Counted from the first letter of the stretch, positions 25,710-34,750 are shown. The stretch is 64,000 nucleotides of DNA from Trebonia kvetii (GCF_007827045.1 NZ_RPFW01000007.1:310001-374000); one strand, 5' to 3'. Notes: generated from the sequence alone by a model not told the origin. Numbers and translations are program-made.

Positions 25710-25882
25710 GGGCTTACCTCACCTCGACCTTGAAGCGGGCACGCGATCAGGAAAAGTCTTGCCCAGCGCGATTACCCGCGACAAGAGTGTCCGGCGATAA
25801 AGACGCGGCCCCTTGATATGGAGCCAGGCACTGCCGTCGGCCATGCTGGTAGCACACGGCGCATCGCGGGATGGGAGATTAG

Positions 25883-26557
25883 GTGCCAGACGCGGCAACA
25901 GTGCAGAAAACGTGCGGAATCGTGCTGGTCGCGCACGGCGGCCAGGAGCGTAGCACCGCACCCGTCAGCGCGAGTCAGCTCGCGGTGCTGCGCATGATCC
26001 CCATCGCGGCGGCGATCAGAAACGCCGTCGGCGGCGACGCTATCGACGTGCGCCGCCCGCTGTTCAAGGTCCGCGGCTGGAACGGCGCCCAGGCCTCTCC
26101 CGTCGCCGATCTCACCGCTGTGCTCGACGAGATAGCGCTGCGGTCGCCCGACATTCCCGTCGTCCTCGTCGGCCACTCCATGGGCGCGCGGGCCGCCGTC
26201 CGGGCCGCCGGGCACCCCGCCGTCATCGCGGTCGCCGGGCTGGCGCCCTGGCTCCCGCCCGGCGAGCCGGCCAGCCAGCTCGCCGGACGGCGGCTGCTGC
26301 TCGCGCACGGCACCGCGGACCGGATCACCAGGCCCGCCGACACCTGGGCCTACGCCGGTCGTGCGCGTGACGTCAGCGACGTGACCGTGATCGAGATACG
26401 CGGCGGCGATCACCCGATGATCCGCCGCGCACTCCTGTGGCATGGGATCGCCGCGCAGTTCACCCGGGTGTCATTCGGACTGCCCGCGGGCGGTGGCGAG
26501 GCCGCGGCGGCCATCACCGCGTCCGCGCGCGGCGCGAAGATGGTCACCCTCTGGTAG
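25883..26557 (+). CDS. Alpha/beta hydrolase
   Basis: A 224-residue hydrolase with the nucleophile elbow GHSMGARAA, an Asp in AHGTADRIT and a His in RGGDHPMIRR, a complete Ser-Asp-His set. Substrate is unknown; small alpha/beta hydrolases of this type act as esterases or thioesterases. It starts at GTG 25883, divergent from the split phosphotransferase operon across a 173-base gap. The stop codon lies inside a short tandem repeat (26555-26620). Confidence 0.83.
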   Translation: MPDAATVQKTCGIVLVAHGGQERSTAPVSASQLAVLRMIPIAAAIRNAVGGDAIDVRRPLFKVRGWNGAQASPVADLTAVLDEIALRSPDIPVVLVGHSMGARAAVRAAGHPAVIAVAGLAPWLPPGEPASQLAGRRLLLAHGTADRITRPADTWAYAGRARDVSDVTVIEIRGGDHPMIRRALLWHGIAAQFTRVSFGLPAGGGEAAAAITASARGAKMVTLW

Positions 26558-26620
26558 CGGGGTGCTCGACACCTGGTAGCGAGGCGCTCGACATCTTGGA
26601 TGCGGGGCGCTCGACATTGA
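26555..26620 (+). repeat. Three imperfect 22-base tandem repeats at a gene end
   Basis: Three consecutive units carry the core G(A/G)GG(C/T)GCTCGACA: TAGCGGGGTGCTCGACA, then TAGCGAGGCGCTCGACA, then ATGCGGGGCGCTCGACA. The first TAG is the hydrolase stop codon. The units lie between that gene and the glycosyltransferase. They could be repeated binding sites or the result of slippage. Confidence 0.6.
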
Positions 26621-26723
26621 CTACAGAGAGTGATATGAAGATCATCGGCGGCTCGGCCGGGGGCGTGACGGCGGGTAACTCACCGCCGTCACATACCCCG
26701 TACTAGCATCGTGGTCAGCGAAC

Positions 26724-28064
26724 ATGACCAGACTGGTTTCCGACGCAGGAGACAGAGCGGTGACCCGGATACGGCCAGCCGCCTGGCTCATGGCCGCGGT
26801 CGCGCTGTTCTTGCTGGCCGTGGCCGGTTACGCGCTGCTTGTCCATGCGTACCCGCAGTACTACTGGCGGCAGATCGACACGGCCGTCTACCGGGACGGC
26901 GGCGTCGCGGTGCGCCACCAGCCGGCGATGCTCTACGCGCTGCGGCTCGGGCCGGCGAAGCTGCCGTTCATCTACACGCCGTTCGCCGCGCTCCTGATGG
27001 CCGCGGGCAGCGGTGCGTCGTTCGCGGCCTGGCAGGCCGGGCTGGCGGTGCTCACGATCGGGCTGCTGCCGATGGTGACGTACCTGTGCCTGGGACTCGC
27101 CGGGCGGCCCGCGGGCCTGGCCAGGGCGGCGGCGTCGTTCGTGATCGCCGCGGTGGGCCTTTGGCTCGAACCGGTCGCGATGACGCTGTTCTTCGGGCAG
27201 ATCAACCTCGTGCTGCTGGCCCTGGTGGTGGGCGATCTCGCGTTGCCGAACCGCTTCAAGGGCAAGGGCATCGGAATCGGGCTGGCGGCGGGGATCAAGC
27301 TCACGCCGCTGATCTTCATTCCGTACCTGCTCTGCACCCGGCGGGCAAGGGCAGCGGCGGTCGGCGCGCTGACCTTCGCGGTCACGGTGGGACTTGGGTT
27401 CGCGCTGCTGCCGCACGCCTCCGCGGTCTTCTGGCACGAGCAGTTCACCGAGCTTGGCAGCAGACACTTCCACCTGACCAACCAGTCACTCAACGGCGTC
27501 ATACTGCGCCTCACCCACGCCGGCCCCGGCGCTCACGCGTACTGGCAGGTCGCAGCGGTCGTCGTCGGCACCGCCGGGCTCGCCACCGCGATACTGGCGA
27601 GCCGGCGCGGCCACGAGCTACTCGGCCTGGTCGTGTGCGGCGCGACCGGCCTGCTGGTGTCCCCGATCAGCTGGTCGCACCACTACGTCTTCGTGGTGCC
27701 TGCACTTGTCCTCGCCGCATACGGGCCACAGCGCCTCGGCTACCGGATCCTCAGCGCCGCGCTGGTGGTGGGCTTGTTCGGCTGGTGGCCCCTGCCCATC
27801 GGCAGCCAGGGCGGCTACGACCCCACGGCCCGGCTGCTGCCGCGCGGGTTGCTGCTTCTCTCGCCGAACGAGGGCAACAACGGGACACTCGAGTTCACCT
27901 GGCGCGGGCTGGAACTGATCGCCGGCAACTACTACGTGCTCACCCTGCTCGCGTTCATCTCGGCCACCGCGTGCGCGCTGGCGCTCAGCAAAAACCCAGG
28001 TGGGGCGGGTGAGGCTCGAACCCACGACCGGCAGATTACGAGTCTGCGCCAGCGGTCAGGCTGA
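26724..28064 (+). CDS. GT87-family polyprenol-phosphate-mannose-type glycosyltransferase, 3' end fused to tRNA-derived DNA
   Basis: A multi-spanning membrane glycosyltransferase of the GT87 (DUF2029) family, such as the mannosyltransferases acting on lipoglycans in actinobacteria. At least nine hydrophobic segments are visible, and the catalytic-type acidic loop follows the first one (QIDTAVYRDGG). The genuine-looking protein ends near ISATACALALSK; the last 23 codons, including EARTHDRQI, are antisense reading of a tRNA 3' half at 27999-28046. So the original stop was lost or replaced when DNA integrated here, giving 446 residues. ATG 26724 is used. Confidence 0.8.
   Translation: MTRLVSDAGDRAVTRIRPAAWLMAAVALFLLAVAGYALLVHAYPQYYWRQIDTAVYRDGGVAVRHQPAMLYALRLGPAKLPFIYTPFAALLMAAGSGASFAAWQAGLAVLTIGLLPMVTYLCLGLAGRPAGLARAAASFVIAAVGLWLEPVAMTLFFGQINLVLLALVVGDLALPNRFKGKGIGIGLAAGIKLTPLIFIPYLLCTRRARAAAVGALTFAVTVGLGFALLPHASAVFWHEQFTELGSRHFHLTNQSLNGVILRLTHAGPGAHAYWQVAAVVVGTAGLATAILASRRGHELLGLVVCGATGLLVSPISWSHHYVFVVPALVLAAYGPQRLGYRILSAALVVGLFGWWPLPIGSQGGYDPTARLLPRGLLLLSPNEGNNGTLEFTWRGLELIAGNYYVLTLLAFISATACALALSKNPGGAGEARTHDRQITSLRQRSG
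27999..28046 (-). repeat. tRNA-Met 3'-half fragment, remnant attachment site (att copy 1)
   Basis: About 48 bases match the 3' half of the tRNA-Met gene at 41635-41708 in the same orientation, from the anticodon arm to the 3' end, with changes at two to three positions (the anticodon reads CGT rather than CAT). The 5' half of the tRNA is absent. The preceding AAAACCCAGG is shared with the copy at 34329. It overlaps the 3' end of the glycosyltransferase gene. Confidence 0.8.
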
Positions 28065-28094
28065 GTGTCCGTCCGCAGCTGTCCCTGCACAACA

Positions 28095-28132
28095 CTTGTG
28101 CCCGCCCAGGCCGTTGGCCGGGCGGGCACAAG
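28095..28132 (+). terminator. Strong hairpin, likely terminator
   Basis: CTTGTGCCCGCCC (28095-28107) pairs perfectly with GGGCGGGCACAAG (28120-28132), and GGCC/GGCC can extend the stem inward. It lies between the glycosyltransferase and a convergent gene remnant, as expected for a two-way terminator. There is no long T-run. Confidence 0.65.
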
Positions 28133-28161
28133 GTGTGGTGTGGATTGCCTGGATGTTGTCG

Positions 28162-28590
28162 TTAGAGGATCTCGACGATAACTAGGTCGTACATGTCCGC
28201 GACCGGGGCCGTGTCATTGATGGTCACTGCCGTCCCGGGTACCGGGGTGGCGGCGCTGGTCGACTGGACCCAGTCGGTATTTCTGGCCGTCGTGTCCTTG
28301 GGTTGCTGGAACATGGTCTGACCCGCTCCGACGGCATGGTTGGCCGTGGCCGTCCAGTCGAAGCCGACGCCCCACGTCCACGAGTGATCCTGGGTCGTCG
28401 TTACAGTGCCGGTTGGCGCACCGGAAGCGGCTGCGGACTTCCCTACCGCACCGGTTGTCCTCGCAGCTGGTGTCGGCGTACGCGCCGGTTGCGCCCGACA
28501 CCCCGCCGGCATGAGCAGGAATTGCGGTTCGCGCAAGTTCACGCAGTAACCGACAATGCCAAGGTGCCCAAACGCGTTGGCAGCCGACAA
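28162..28590 (-). pseudogene. C-terminal remnant of a secreted domain protein
   Basis: The last 90 or so codons read as an extracellular beta-rich module of the kind found at the end of actinobacterial surface or glycosidase-like proteins (GAPTGTVTTTQDHSWTWGVG ... VTINDTAPVADMYDLVIVE). The codons before ARTTGAVGKS look like non-coding sequence, with no signal peptide. The gene therefore appears to have lost its N-terminal part; it lies between the first two att copies. Confidence 0.5.
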
Positions 28591-28738
28591 ATGCGATCAG
28601 GTTACCGAGGGCGGCCGACATCTTCGCCCTCGCCGTTAACAATCGCATTAGCAAAAGCCCCGTCCGTTCATTGTGCGGCCAGAACGCGGGTAGGTTCTAG
28701 TGTCTAGTCGGTGAAGAAGCCGACCGAGTCGTAGCGGT

Positions 28739-29569
28739 TCAGCCGAGCGCGCCGGCATCAAGGGGGACGACGATCCCGGTGACGTAGCGCGCTTCGTCGG
28801 AGATGAGCCACAGCGCCGCGTTGGCGATGTCGACCGCCTCCAGCCAGGGAACGCCCATCGGATTGCCCCTGGCGGAGCGTTCACGCAGGTCCTCGACGGT
28901 GGGCGCCTCCAGGTCGGGGCAGAACAACCGGAACATCGCCGGATTCAGCATCATGTCGGTGCCGACGGCGGCGGGGGCCAGGATGTTGACCCGGATGCGA
29001 TGCCGGGCGAGCTCCTTGGCCAGGGTTCTGCCCAGTCCCACCACGCCGTGCTTGGACGCGTTGTAGTCGCCGAGGTTCGGCGCTGCCATGATGCCCGCGG
29101 CCGAAGCGGTGATCACGATCGACCCGCCTGCGCCTCGGTCAATCATCGAGGGCACCAGCGCGCAAATCGTGTTCCAGACTCCCTTGAGGTTGACGTTGAT
29201 CACGTCATCCCACTCGGCCTCGGGAATCTCCCACACCGGCGTGCCCGCGGGAGCGATACCCGCGTTGATCACGGCGGCATCGATCTTCCCAAAACGACGG
29301 ACTGCCCGGCCGACTGCCGCCTTCAGCCCGTCCCGGTCCCGGACGTCGACTCGTTCGGTGACAACCTCCCGGCCAGTTTCCCGGACCAGGCGAGCCGTCT
29401 CCTCCAGGTCCTCCTTGGTCGCCATCGAATAGCCGATCGTGCTGTACTCCACGAGCGCGTCAATGGCCACGATGTCGGCGCCCTCTTCCGCGAGTCGCCT
29501 GGCGTGCGCGCGGCCCTGGCCGCGTGCCGCTCCAGTGACGAGGACTACCCGCCCGTCCGCGCGTCCCAT
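28739..29569 (-). CDS. Mycofactocin-type SDR family oxidoreductase
   Basis: A 276-residue short-chain dehydrogenase/reductase. NAD-binding TGAARGQGRAHARRL is at the N-terminus, NAGIAP follows, and the catalytic Ser-Tyr-Lys set is ITASAAG plus YNASKHG. The segment after the second strand is lengthened (IDALVEYSTIGYSMATKEDLEETARLV), the insertion characteristic of mycofactocin-associated SDRs that keep NAD bound and pass electrons to mycofactocin. ATG 29569 has GGGAGGA just upstream. It is cargo between att copies 1 and 2. No mycofactocin synthesis gene is in the window. Confidence 0.9.
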   Translation of the reverse strand: MGRADGRVVLVTGAARGQGRAHARRLAEEGADIVAIDALVEYSTIGYSMATKEDLEETARLVRETGREVVTERVDVRDRDGLKAAVGRAVRRFGKIDAAVINAGIAPAGTPVWEIPEAEWDDVINVNLKGVWNTICALVPSMIDRGAGGSIVITASAAGIMAAPNLGDYNASKHGVVGLGRTLAKELARHRIRVNILAPAAVGTDMMLNPAMFRLFCPDLEAPTVEDLRERSARGNPMGVPWLEAVDIANAALWLISDEARYVTGIVVPLDAGALG

Positions 29570-30368
29570 GACGATTCCTCCCGGTTGTAGCTCAGGATGG
29601 GCGTGACACTCTCGTACCACTTATGAATCTGCAAGTCCGCTCAAAGTACTGTGAGCCACATCGCGGGTCAATGAAGGCGTGGTCGCTAGACCAGCGGCAC
29701 TGGAGTCGCCTGGCCACCCGTTGAACTGGGCGCCATGAGTGGCGCGGGCGGGGACGGAGCAGCGGAGTCACAACTTGCCGGCAACGGCTCCGCCGCAGCT
29801 CAGACGTGGTGGGGCGGGTGGGGCTCGAACCCACGACCGGCAGATTATGAGAAGCACGCTCGTTCGCAACGGGCGCTTGACCTGCAACGATGCCTCGCGT
29901 CAATGCCCTGATTGCACCGTTGGCACTGGGAGTTCCCCGGGGCCCAGTCCACGCCCCGGTCCACGCCGAGACCCTCGTCAAGGGCCATCGCGGTTACTCC
30001 GCGTAAGCTCACAGCGATGGGTACGGTCCAGGTGTACCTCCGACATGCCCCGTCATGTGTAGCACGTGCATGACCGCAGGCCCTGGCGTTCTGCATCCGA
30101 GCCCTCAGCCGGACGGACCGGAGAACTCTCACTCGGGACCGACCCCACGGGGCAACTAGGAACGTCCCTGCAGGTCAGGACCAACGCCTGTGCCGCGGGC
30201 AAGGGGGCGCGCGCAAGACTGATGACCATGATGGCGCCGCCACCGCCCTGTGCGGCGAGCTGTCGCTGGGCTCGGCGATCGTCGCCGGAGAGTGGGTCGG
30301 CGCCCACGAGCGGCTCGGCCGCAACCGGCCTGCTTTACGCGGCTTCAACAGCGAAAAAGGGAGGCGTC
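29570..30368. other. Gene-poor segment containing an att copy
   Basis: Between the SDR and acyltransferase genes no reading frame with family features is seen. The segment contains a tRNA-Met fragment (29808-29851) and an adjoining stretch to about 30000 that resembles the DNA following the copy at 33308. The remainder looks non-coding or decayed. Confidence 0.6.
29808..30000 (-). repeat. tRNA-Met 3'-half fragment plus conserved flank (att copy 2)
   Basis: Bases 29808-29851 are identical to the 3' half of tRNA-Met from the anticodon loop to the 3' end. The identity stops after the anticodon, where the tRNA sequence is replaced by AAGCACGCTCG. The following roughly 150 bases are clearly related to those after copy 3 at 33308 (shared GGCACTGGGAGTTCC and TCCACGCCCCGGTCCACGCC). 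So copies 2 and 3 derive from related element ends. Confidence 0.8.
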
Positions 30369-31790
30369 ATGGACAGGTTGAAGACACTGGATGCCGTGTT
30401 CATCGACGCGGAGGACGAGGACCGGCACACTACGATGGCGATCGCGTCAACCGCGATATTCGAGGGGCCGGTACCGTCCCAGAAGGAGTTCCTGGCCTAC
30501 ATCGCCCGGCGCCTGCCGCGGGCGCCGCTCTACCGCAGGAAACTCCGCACGGTACCGTTCCGCCTTGGCCGGCCGGTCTGGGTGGAAGACCCGAACTTCG
30601 ACCTCGGCTATCACGTCCGGCGGACCGCCCTGCCGGAACCCGGCGGCGACAAGCAGCTCGCCGACCTGATGGCGCGGGTGATGTCGCAGCGGCTCGACCG
30701 CGATCACCCGTTGTGGGAGTACTGGGTGGTAGAAGGGCTCGCGGGGGGGCGCTGGGGGCTGATCTCCAAGGTGCACCACTCCATGGTCGACGGGGTCTCC
30801 TCCACCGATCTGTACCGCGTGATCTTCGAGCTCACGCCTGAGCTCTTTCCGCTGCCCGCCCCCGACGACCGGACGGTCGGCGCCGAACCGTCATCTGTCT
30901 CGCTCGCCGCTCAGGCCGTTGTGGACATGGCCATACTGCCGGCGCGGCAGGCTCTCGCGCTTGGCCGCGCCGCGGCCGCTCCCGGCCGCTCGCTCAAGCA
31001 GGCGGTCGGCGCGGCGCGGGCCATCGCGAAGATGGCGCCGGCGGTCCGGCCTGCGGCCAGGTCCTCCCTGAGCGGGCAGATCGGCGGGCAACGGCGGTAC
31101 GCCTGGGCTCGCGCGTCCCTGGCGGACATCAAGACGGTCAAAGGCGGGTTCGGCGGCACGGTGAATGACGTCGTCCTGGCCGCGATCAGCGGCGGGCTTC
31201 GTGCGCTTCTGCTCGCCCGGGGCGAAGAACCCAAACCGCATGAGGTGCCGTCCCTGGTTCCCGTCTCCCTGCGGGCCCAGGGCGAAGAGAGCATCTACGA
31301 GAACCGCGTGTCGGCGATGGTCGCTGACCTTCCGGTTCATATCACCGACCCGGTGGAACGGCTCACGGCCGTCCGCGCCGAGCTGGAGGACCTGAAGGAG
31401 AGCAGGGAAGCGCTCGCGGGCGAGGCGCTGGTCACCCTGGGCGGCTACACTCCGTACCCCCTGGCGTCCTGGTGGGTCAGGCTGGTGCTCGGGCTGCCCC
31501 AGCGGGAGATCGTCACGGTCACCACGAACGTGCCGGGTCCTCAGCAGCCGTTGTACGGCATGGGGCGGCGCCTCGTGGAGATCATCCCCTACGTTCCCAT
31601 CGCCACCACGGTGCGCATCGGCATTGCGATCTTCTCGTACTGCGGAAACGTGACGTTCGGCCTCACTGGCGACTTCGCCGCGAATCCCGACCTCGACGTG
31701 CTTACCAAGGGCATCGAGGACGGCATAGCCGAGCTAGTGGCCGCCGCCGGCGAGCACTCAGCCCAGAAAAGGCGCTCAGTCCAGAAGTGA
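30369..31790 (+). CDS. Wax ester synthase/diacylglycerol acyltransferase (WS/DGAT)
   Basis: A 473-residue acyl-CoA acyltransferase making wax esters or triacylglycerol at the membrane surface. The catalytic motif HHSMVDG is at residues 136-142, and the second conserved block NVPGPQQPLYGMG is near the C-terminus. ATG 30369 has GGGAGG upstream and is followed by LDAVFIDAEDED, the usual WS/DGAT opening; earlier in-frame starts would add non-homologous sequence. It overlaps the convergent hydrolase gene by 15 bases and is cargo between att copies 2 and 3. Confidence 0.92.
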   Translation: MDRLKTLDAVFIDAEDEDRHTTMAIASTAIFEGPVPSQKEFLAYIARRLPRAPLYRRKLRTVPFRLGRPVWVEDPNFDLGYHVRRTALPEPGGDKQLADLMARVMSQRLDRDHPLWEYWVVEGLAGGRWGLISKVHHSMVDGVSSTDLYRVIFELTPELFPLPAPDDRTVGAEPSSVSLAAQAVVDMAILPARQALALGRAAAAPGRSLKQAVGAARAIAKMAPAVRPAARSSLSGQIGGQRRYAWARASLADIKTVKGGFGGTVNDVVLAAISGGLRALLLARGEEPKPHEVPSLVPVSLRAQGEESIYENRVSAMVADLPVHITDPVERLTAVRAELEDLKESREALAGEALVTLGGYTPYPLASWWVRLVLGLPQREIVTVTTNVPGPQQPLYGMGRRLVEIIPYVPIATTVRIGIAIFSYCGNVTFGLTGDFAANPDLDVLTKGIEDGIAELVAAAGEHSAQKRRSVQK

Positions 31791-32696
31791 CGGCGGCGGC
31801 TCCACCGGTTCGCCGTCCGCCCAGACGCGGTCGAGGAAGTCGCCGATCTCGCCGGTCAGCCGGGCAGGCTGCACCCACAGCTCCGCGAAGGTGCGCGTCC
31901 GGATCAGCCTGGCGTCAGGAAGCTGTTGCGTGAGCCGTTCCGCGTCCTTGAAGGAGTGGATGACGTCGATCCCATGGCCAAGGACTAGCGCCGGCGCCTT
32001 GATCGTCCGGCGCTGGTCGACCGTCGGCGCCACGGGCCCGAGCAGGATGCCGTGCAGCACGGAGGCGATTACCTCCGGTTCGTTAGAAGCGGCGTTGAAG
32101 ACCGAGTCGATCGCGTCGATCCCGAAGCGGGGGAGCATGGACACGGCCCGCGTCGCCAGCCGCATGACAGGACGCGTGTAGTACGTTCCCAGCAGCAACG
32201 GGATGAACGTCAGCGCCGCCGCCGGGGCCGCCCGCTCGAGCACGGGCATCTCCAGGACCAGGCCGCGGACCCGTTCCGGTGCCCGCACCGCGGTCAGCAG
32301 GCTCACGTTGGCGCCGAGCGAGACCCCGCCGAGCACCACCTGATCGGCGCCGAGCTCGTCGAGCAGGCGGAGCACCTGCTCGGCGTAGAGATCCATCCGG
32401 TTCGCGGCGGCGTGCCGTGGCTTGTCGCTGCGGCCATGGCCCAGCAGGTCGAGCAGCACGACCCGGTTGCCGCGGGCGGCCAGCCTGCGGGCCAGGCCGC
32501 GGCCCAGGGCGGCGTCGAACAGTAGCGCGTGCAGCCACACGAGCACTCTGTCGCCCGAGCCGTAGACCTCGTAGGAGAGCTGGTACTGATCATAGGCCAG
32601 CGTGTGCTGCCCGCCTTCGAGACCCGGCTCCAGATCTGCCGGGGCGCCACGAGCGCCGGGCTGGGTGAGCCAGACTGGAGTATTCATTGGCGGCAT
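31776..32696 (-). CDS. Alpha/beta hydrolase
   Basis: A 306-residue alpha/beta-hydrolase-fold protein. LLDLLGHGRSDKP and the elbow GGVSLGANVSLL are present, and GHGIDVIHSF supplies an acid. Where the C-terminal catalytic His would be expected it reads RTRTFAELWVQPARL, without a histidine, so activity may be altered. It is convergent with the WS/DGAT gene with a 15-base overlap of coding ends; both may act in lipid metabolism. Confidence 0.8.
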   Translation of the reverse strand: MPPMNTPVWLTQPGARGAPADLEPGLEGGQHTLAYDQYQLSYEVYGSGDRVLVWLHALLFDAALGRGLARRLAARGNRVVLLDLLGHGRSDKPRHAAANRMDLYAEQVLRLLDELGADQVVLGGVSLGANVSLLTAVRAPERVRGLVLEMPVLERAAPAAALTFIPLLLGTYYTRPVMRLATRAVSMLPRFGIDAIDSVFNAASNEPEVIASVLHGILLGPVAPTVDQRRTIKAPALVLGHGIDVIHSFKDAERLTQQLPDARLIRTRTFAELWVQPARLTGEIGDFLDRVWADGEPVEPPPSLLD

Positions 32697-33089
32697 TCAC
32701 CCCCACTGGCGTGTTTTATTTGGGCCAGCACCGTAAGTATATGAAATTTTACGGGTCAGGGGCCGATAGGCGGACTGGAGCGGCCAGCAACCTCGTGCTC
32801 GGAGAACCTTCGGTCCTGGTCGCCTGGCTCCATCGCCGCTAGCTTGCGAACAAGCGTAGAGGAGGCTGGACCTGGCTGTGGGGGCCGCGATGCAGGGATT
32901 CTCTGTGCCCGTGGCATACGTCGTGCAGCCGGACTACCACATCACCCTCGACGTCTTCAAGAACGCGAGTGGCTGGCCCGACGCGGTCAGGCTGAAACGC
33001 CGGATGGCGCGCCCGGCCCGGCGTGTGAACCAGACCGCCAGGGCTCCCGCGGCGACCACGACCAGGACTCGCGCACCCTGCCACCCCGG

Positions 33090-33223
33090 TGAGCCGTCCA
33101 GCCCGCCAGGGTAGCCAGCGCTGCTCCCTCCACGGCGCTCTCGGCCTCGCCCTCCTGCTGCAGGCCGAGAACAGCGTTAGCCAGTGTCAGCAGAATCAGC
33201 AGAAGGCCGGTTCCCGGCTGATT
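33090..33223 (-). pseudogene. Fragment resembling a P-type cation ATPase
   Basis: About 40 codons read LLLILLTLANAVLGLQQEG then EAESAVEGAALATLAG, like the second hydrophobic segment and following loop of actinobacterial Ca/Mg-type P-type ATPases. The match stops quickly on both sides and no phosphorylation motif DKTG is nearby. It is a short remnant in the 1-kb gene-poor stretch 32697-33729, where I see no complete gene. Confidence 0.4.
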
Positions 33224-33307
33224 GAGGGGATAGAGGCTGAGGAGACCGGCTACACAGCTGCAGCCTCGCCGGTCCATGGGACAGCTGAGAGATGCACCGA
33301 AACCGCA

Positions 33308-33500
33308 GGTGGGGCGGGTGGGGCTCGAACCCACGACCGGCAGATTATGAGAAGCACGCTCGCCTGCAGCACCCGCGTGGCCTGCATCGATGCCCCGCGC
33401 AGATGCCAGGGGCGCACGCGCGGCACTGGGAGTTCCGCGGGCGGCGGTCCACGCCCCGGTCCACGCCGGGAGGCCTCACCCAGGGCCATGACGATTACCC
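33308..33500 (-). repeat. tRNA-Met 3'-half fragment plus conserved flank (att copy 3)
   Basis: Bases 33308-33351 are identical to the 3' half of the tRNA-Met gene. The bases before it (AAACCGCAGGTGGGG) match those beside the intact tRNA at 41627-41639. The next 150 bases are related to the flank of copy 2. Same orientation as all other copies. Confidence 0.8.
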
Positions 33501-33729
33501 CAGGTATGGGCGCGGGGTGGAAGCCACACGGGGACTTCCACCCCGCATCTTCCCCATTGTGCGGAGCAACCGCGGTGGCGCGACCAGCGGGCCATAGCGG
33601 CAAGGCACACGTCCGTGAAGAGGACAGGATTCCAGGCGGCCATGACAGCCCCCTACCATGTTGAAGCCGGCTGCGGCCGGGCCGTCTTTGCTCCCGTGTC
33701 GCCCGCGATTCTCGCGGTACCGTATCGGC

Positions 33730-33975
33730 ATGAGCGCGCAGCCTTCAGAGCACGACGGCCACGATGTCATCCACCTGGGCGGTGAGGCCGCCGTCGTGGT
33801 CCCGGTGCACGAGTACCGCACGCTGAAGGCGCTGAAGGACCGCGCGGCGCCGGGCGAACTGGACGAGGCCGAGACCGACGCGGCCATCGCCGAGTACGAA
33901 GAGTGGGTCGCAGCCGGGCGGCCCGGCGAGATGACCCATGAGGAAGCGATGGCACGGCTCCTCGCCGACCAGTGA
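33730..33975 (+). CDS. Phd/YefM-type antitoxin
   Basis: An 81-residue antitoxin-like protein. The N-terminal half (VIHLGGEAAVVVPVHEYRTLKAL) resembles the DNA-binding/dimer fold of prevent-host-death antitoxins; the acidic C-terminal half (DEAETDAAIAEYEEW) would be the toxin-neutralising tail. GTGA overlap with the next gene at 33972-33975 is the usual arrangement of these modules. ATG 33730 is used. It lies between att copies 3 and 4, so it probably stabilises a former element. Confidence 0.82.
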   Translation: MSAQPSEHDGHDVIHLGGEAAVVVPVHEYRTLKALKDRAAPGELDEAETDAAIAEYEEWVAAGRPGEMTHEEAMARLLADQ

Positions 33976-34202
33976 GGATCCGGTGGTCGGAGATGGCCGT
34001 CGCGTCCGCCGCGAGGTTCACAGCCGACCAGGACGGCATGCATGCCATCAACGCGGCAGTAACCGCGCTCGCCGATGACCCTGAACCGCCGGAGGCATTC
34101 ATCCGCGGCTCCTACCGGCGGCTTCGAGTAGGCGCCTACCGGGTCATGTACGCGGTGGAAGACGACCTAGTGACCGTGATTCGGGTCGATCGGATCCTCT
34201 GA
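33972..34202 (+). CDS. RelE/ParE-family toxin
   Basis: A 76-residue toxin of the RelE/ParE fold. The characteristic C-terminal block is intact: SYRRLRVGAYRVMYAVEDDL then VTVIRVDRI, including the Arg residues used by mRNA-cleaving members. Starts at GTG 33972 overlapping the antitoxin stop, so the pair is translationally coupled. Whether it cleaves mRNA (RelE) or blocks gyrase (ParE) cannot be read from sequence. Confidence 0.85.
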   Translation: MRIRWSEMAVASAARFTADQDGMHAINAAVTALADDPEPPEAFIRGSYRRLRVGAYRVMYAVEDDLVTVIRVDRIL

Positions 34203-34328
34203 CAGCACGCGAGTCCGGATGTCGAGGACGTGAGCAACCAGTGAGTGGTGACCGAGAGCGTCGATCGCTTCGCGGCGATCCCTGGTGCGCTGAAAATGGG
34301 CGCTGGGATCGGAAACTATCAAAACCCA

Positions 34329-34375
34329 GGTGGGGCGGCTGGGGCTCGAACCCACGACCGGCAGATTATGAGTCC
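34329..34375 (-). repeat. tRNA-Met 3'-half fragment (att copy 4)
   Basis: A 47-base match to the 3' part of tRNA-Met with a single mismatch, extending three to four bases further into the anticodon stem than copies 2 and 3. It is preceded by AAAACCCAGG as at copy 1. An integrase C-terminal remnant lies about 375 bases away with its 3' end pointing at this site, the common arrangement of int and att. Confidence 0.82.
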
Positions 34376-34750
34376 ATCAGTCCACGTCGAGGCAGCATAG
34401 CCTCTGACCTCCGATGGGACCTACTTGGCCATCCAGAAATCAAGCCACTTGACCACGTATTCGCCACGCGGGCCCGTGAAGCCACTCGCCGACGCTCTAC
34501 AGGGCTGGCCGGGCCCGCGCCAACGTCGGCTGAGCCAACGGTTTTACAGCACGCTCCTCCTACCAGAGGCGGGTGCCGCTGACCAGCGCGGACGCGCTTC
34601 GAGGCTCGATTCCGGGCCGCCGCCGTCCGCTTAGTGTCCGTGCGCTCAGGGCCCTGGGGGGCGGGGCGCACGGACGGGCACGGACGGCGGCGTCAGGAGG
34701 CTGCGCCTTCACGAACCGGCCCGGTTCCTCTAGCCTTTGACCTACCACTT

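Noticed and set aside
27999..28046. A possible tRNA-Thr (CGT anticodon)
   Set aside because: Only the 3' half is present; no acceptor 5' strand or D-arm precedes it, so it is an att remnant.
30066..30368. N-terminal extension of the WS/DGAT gene by about 100 codons
   Set aside because: The extension has no homology-like features, and ATG 30369 has a good ribosome site followed by the standard family start.
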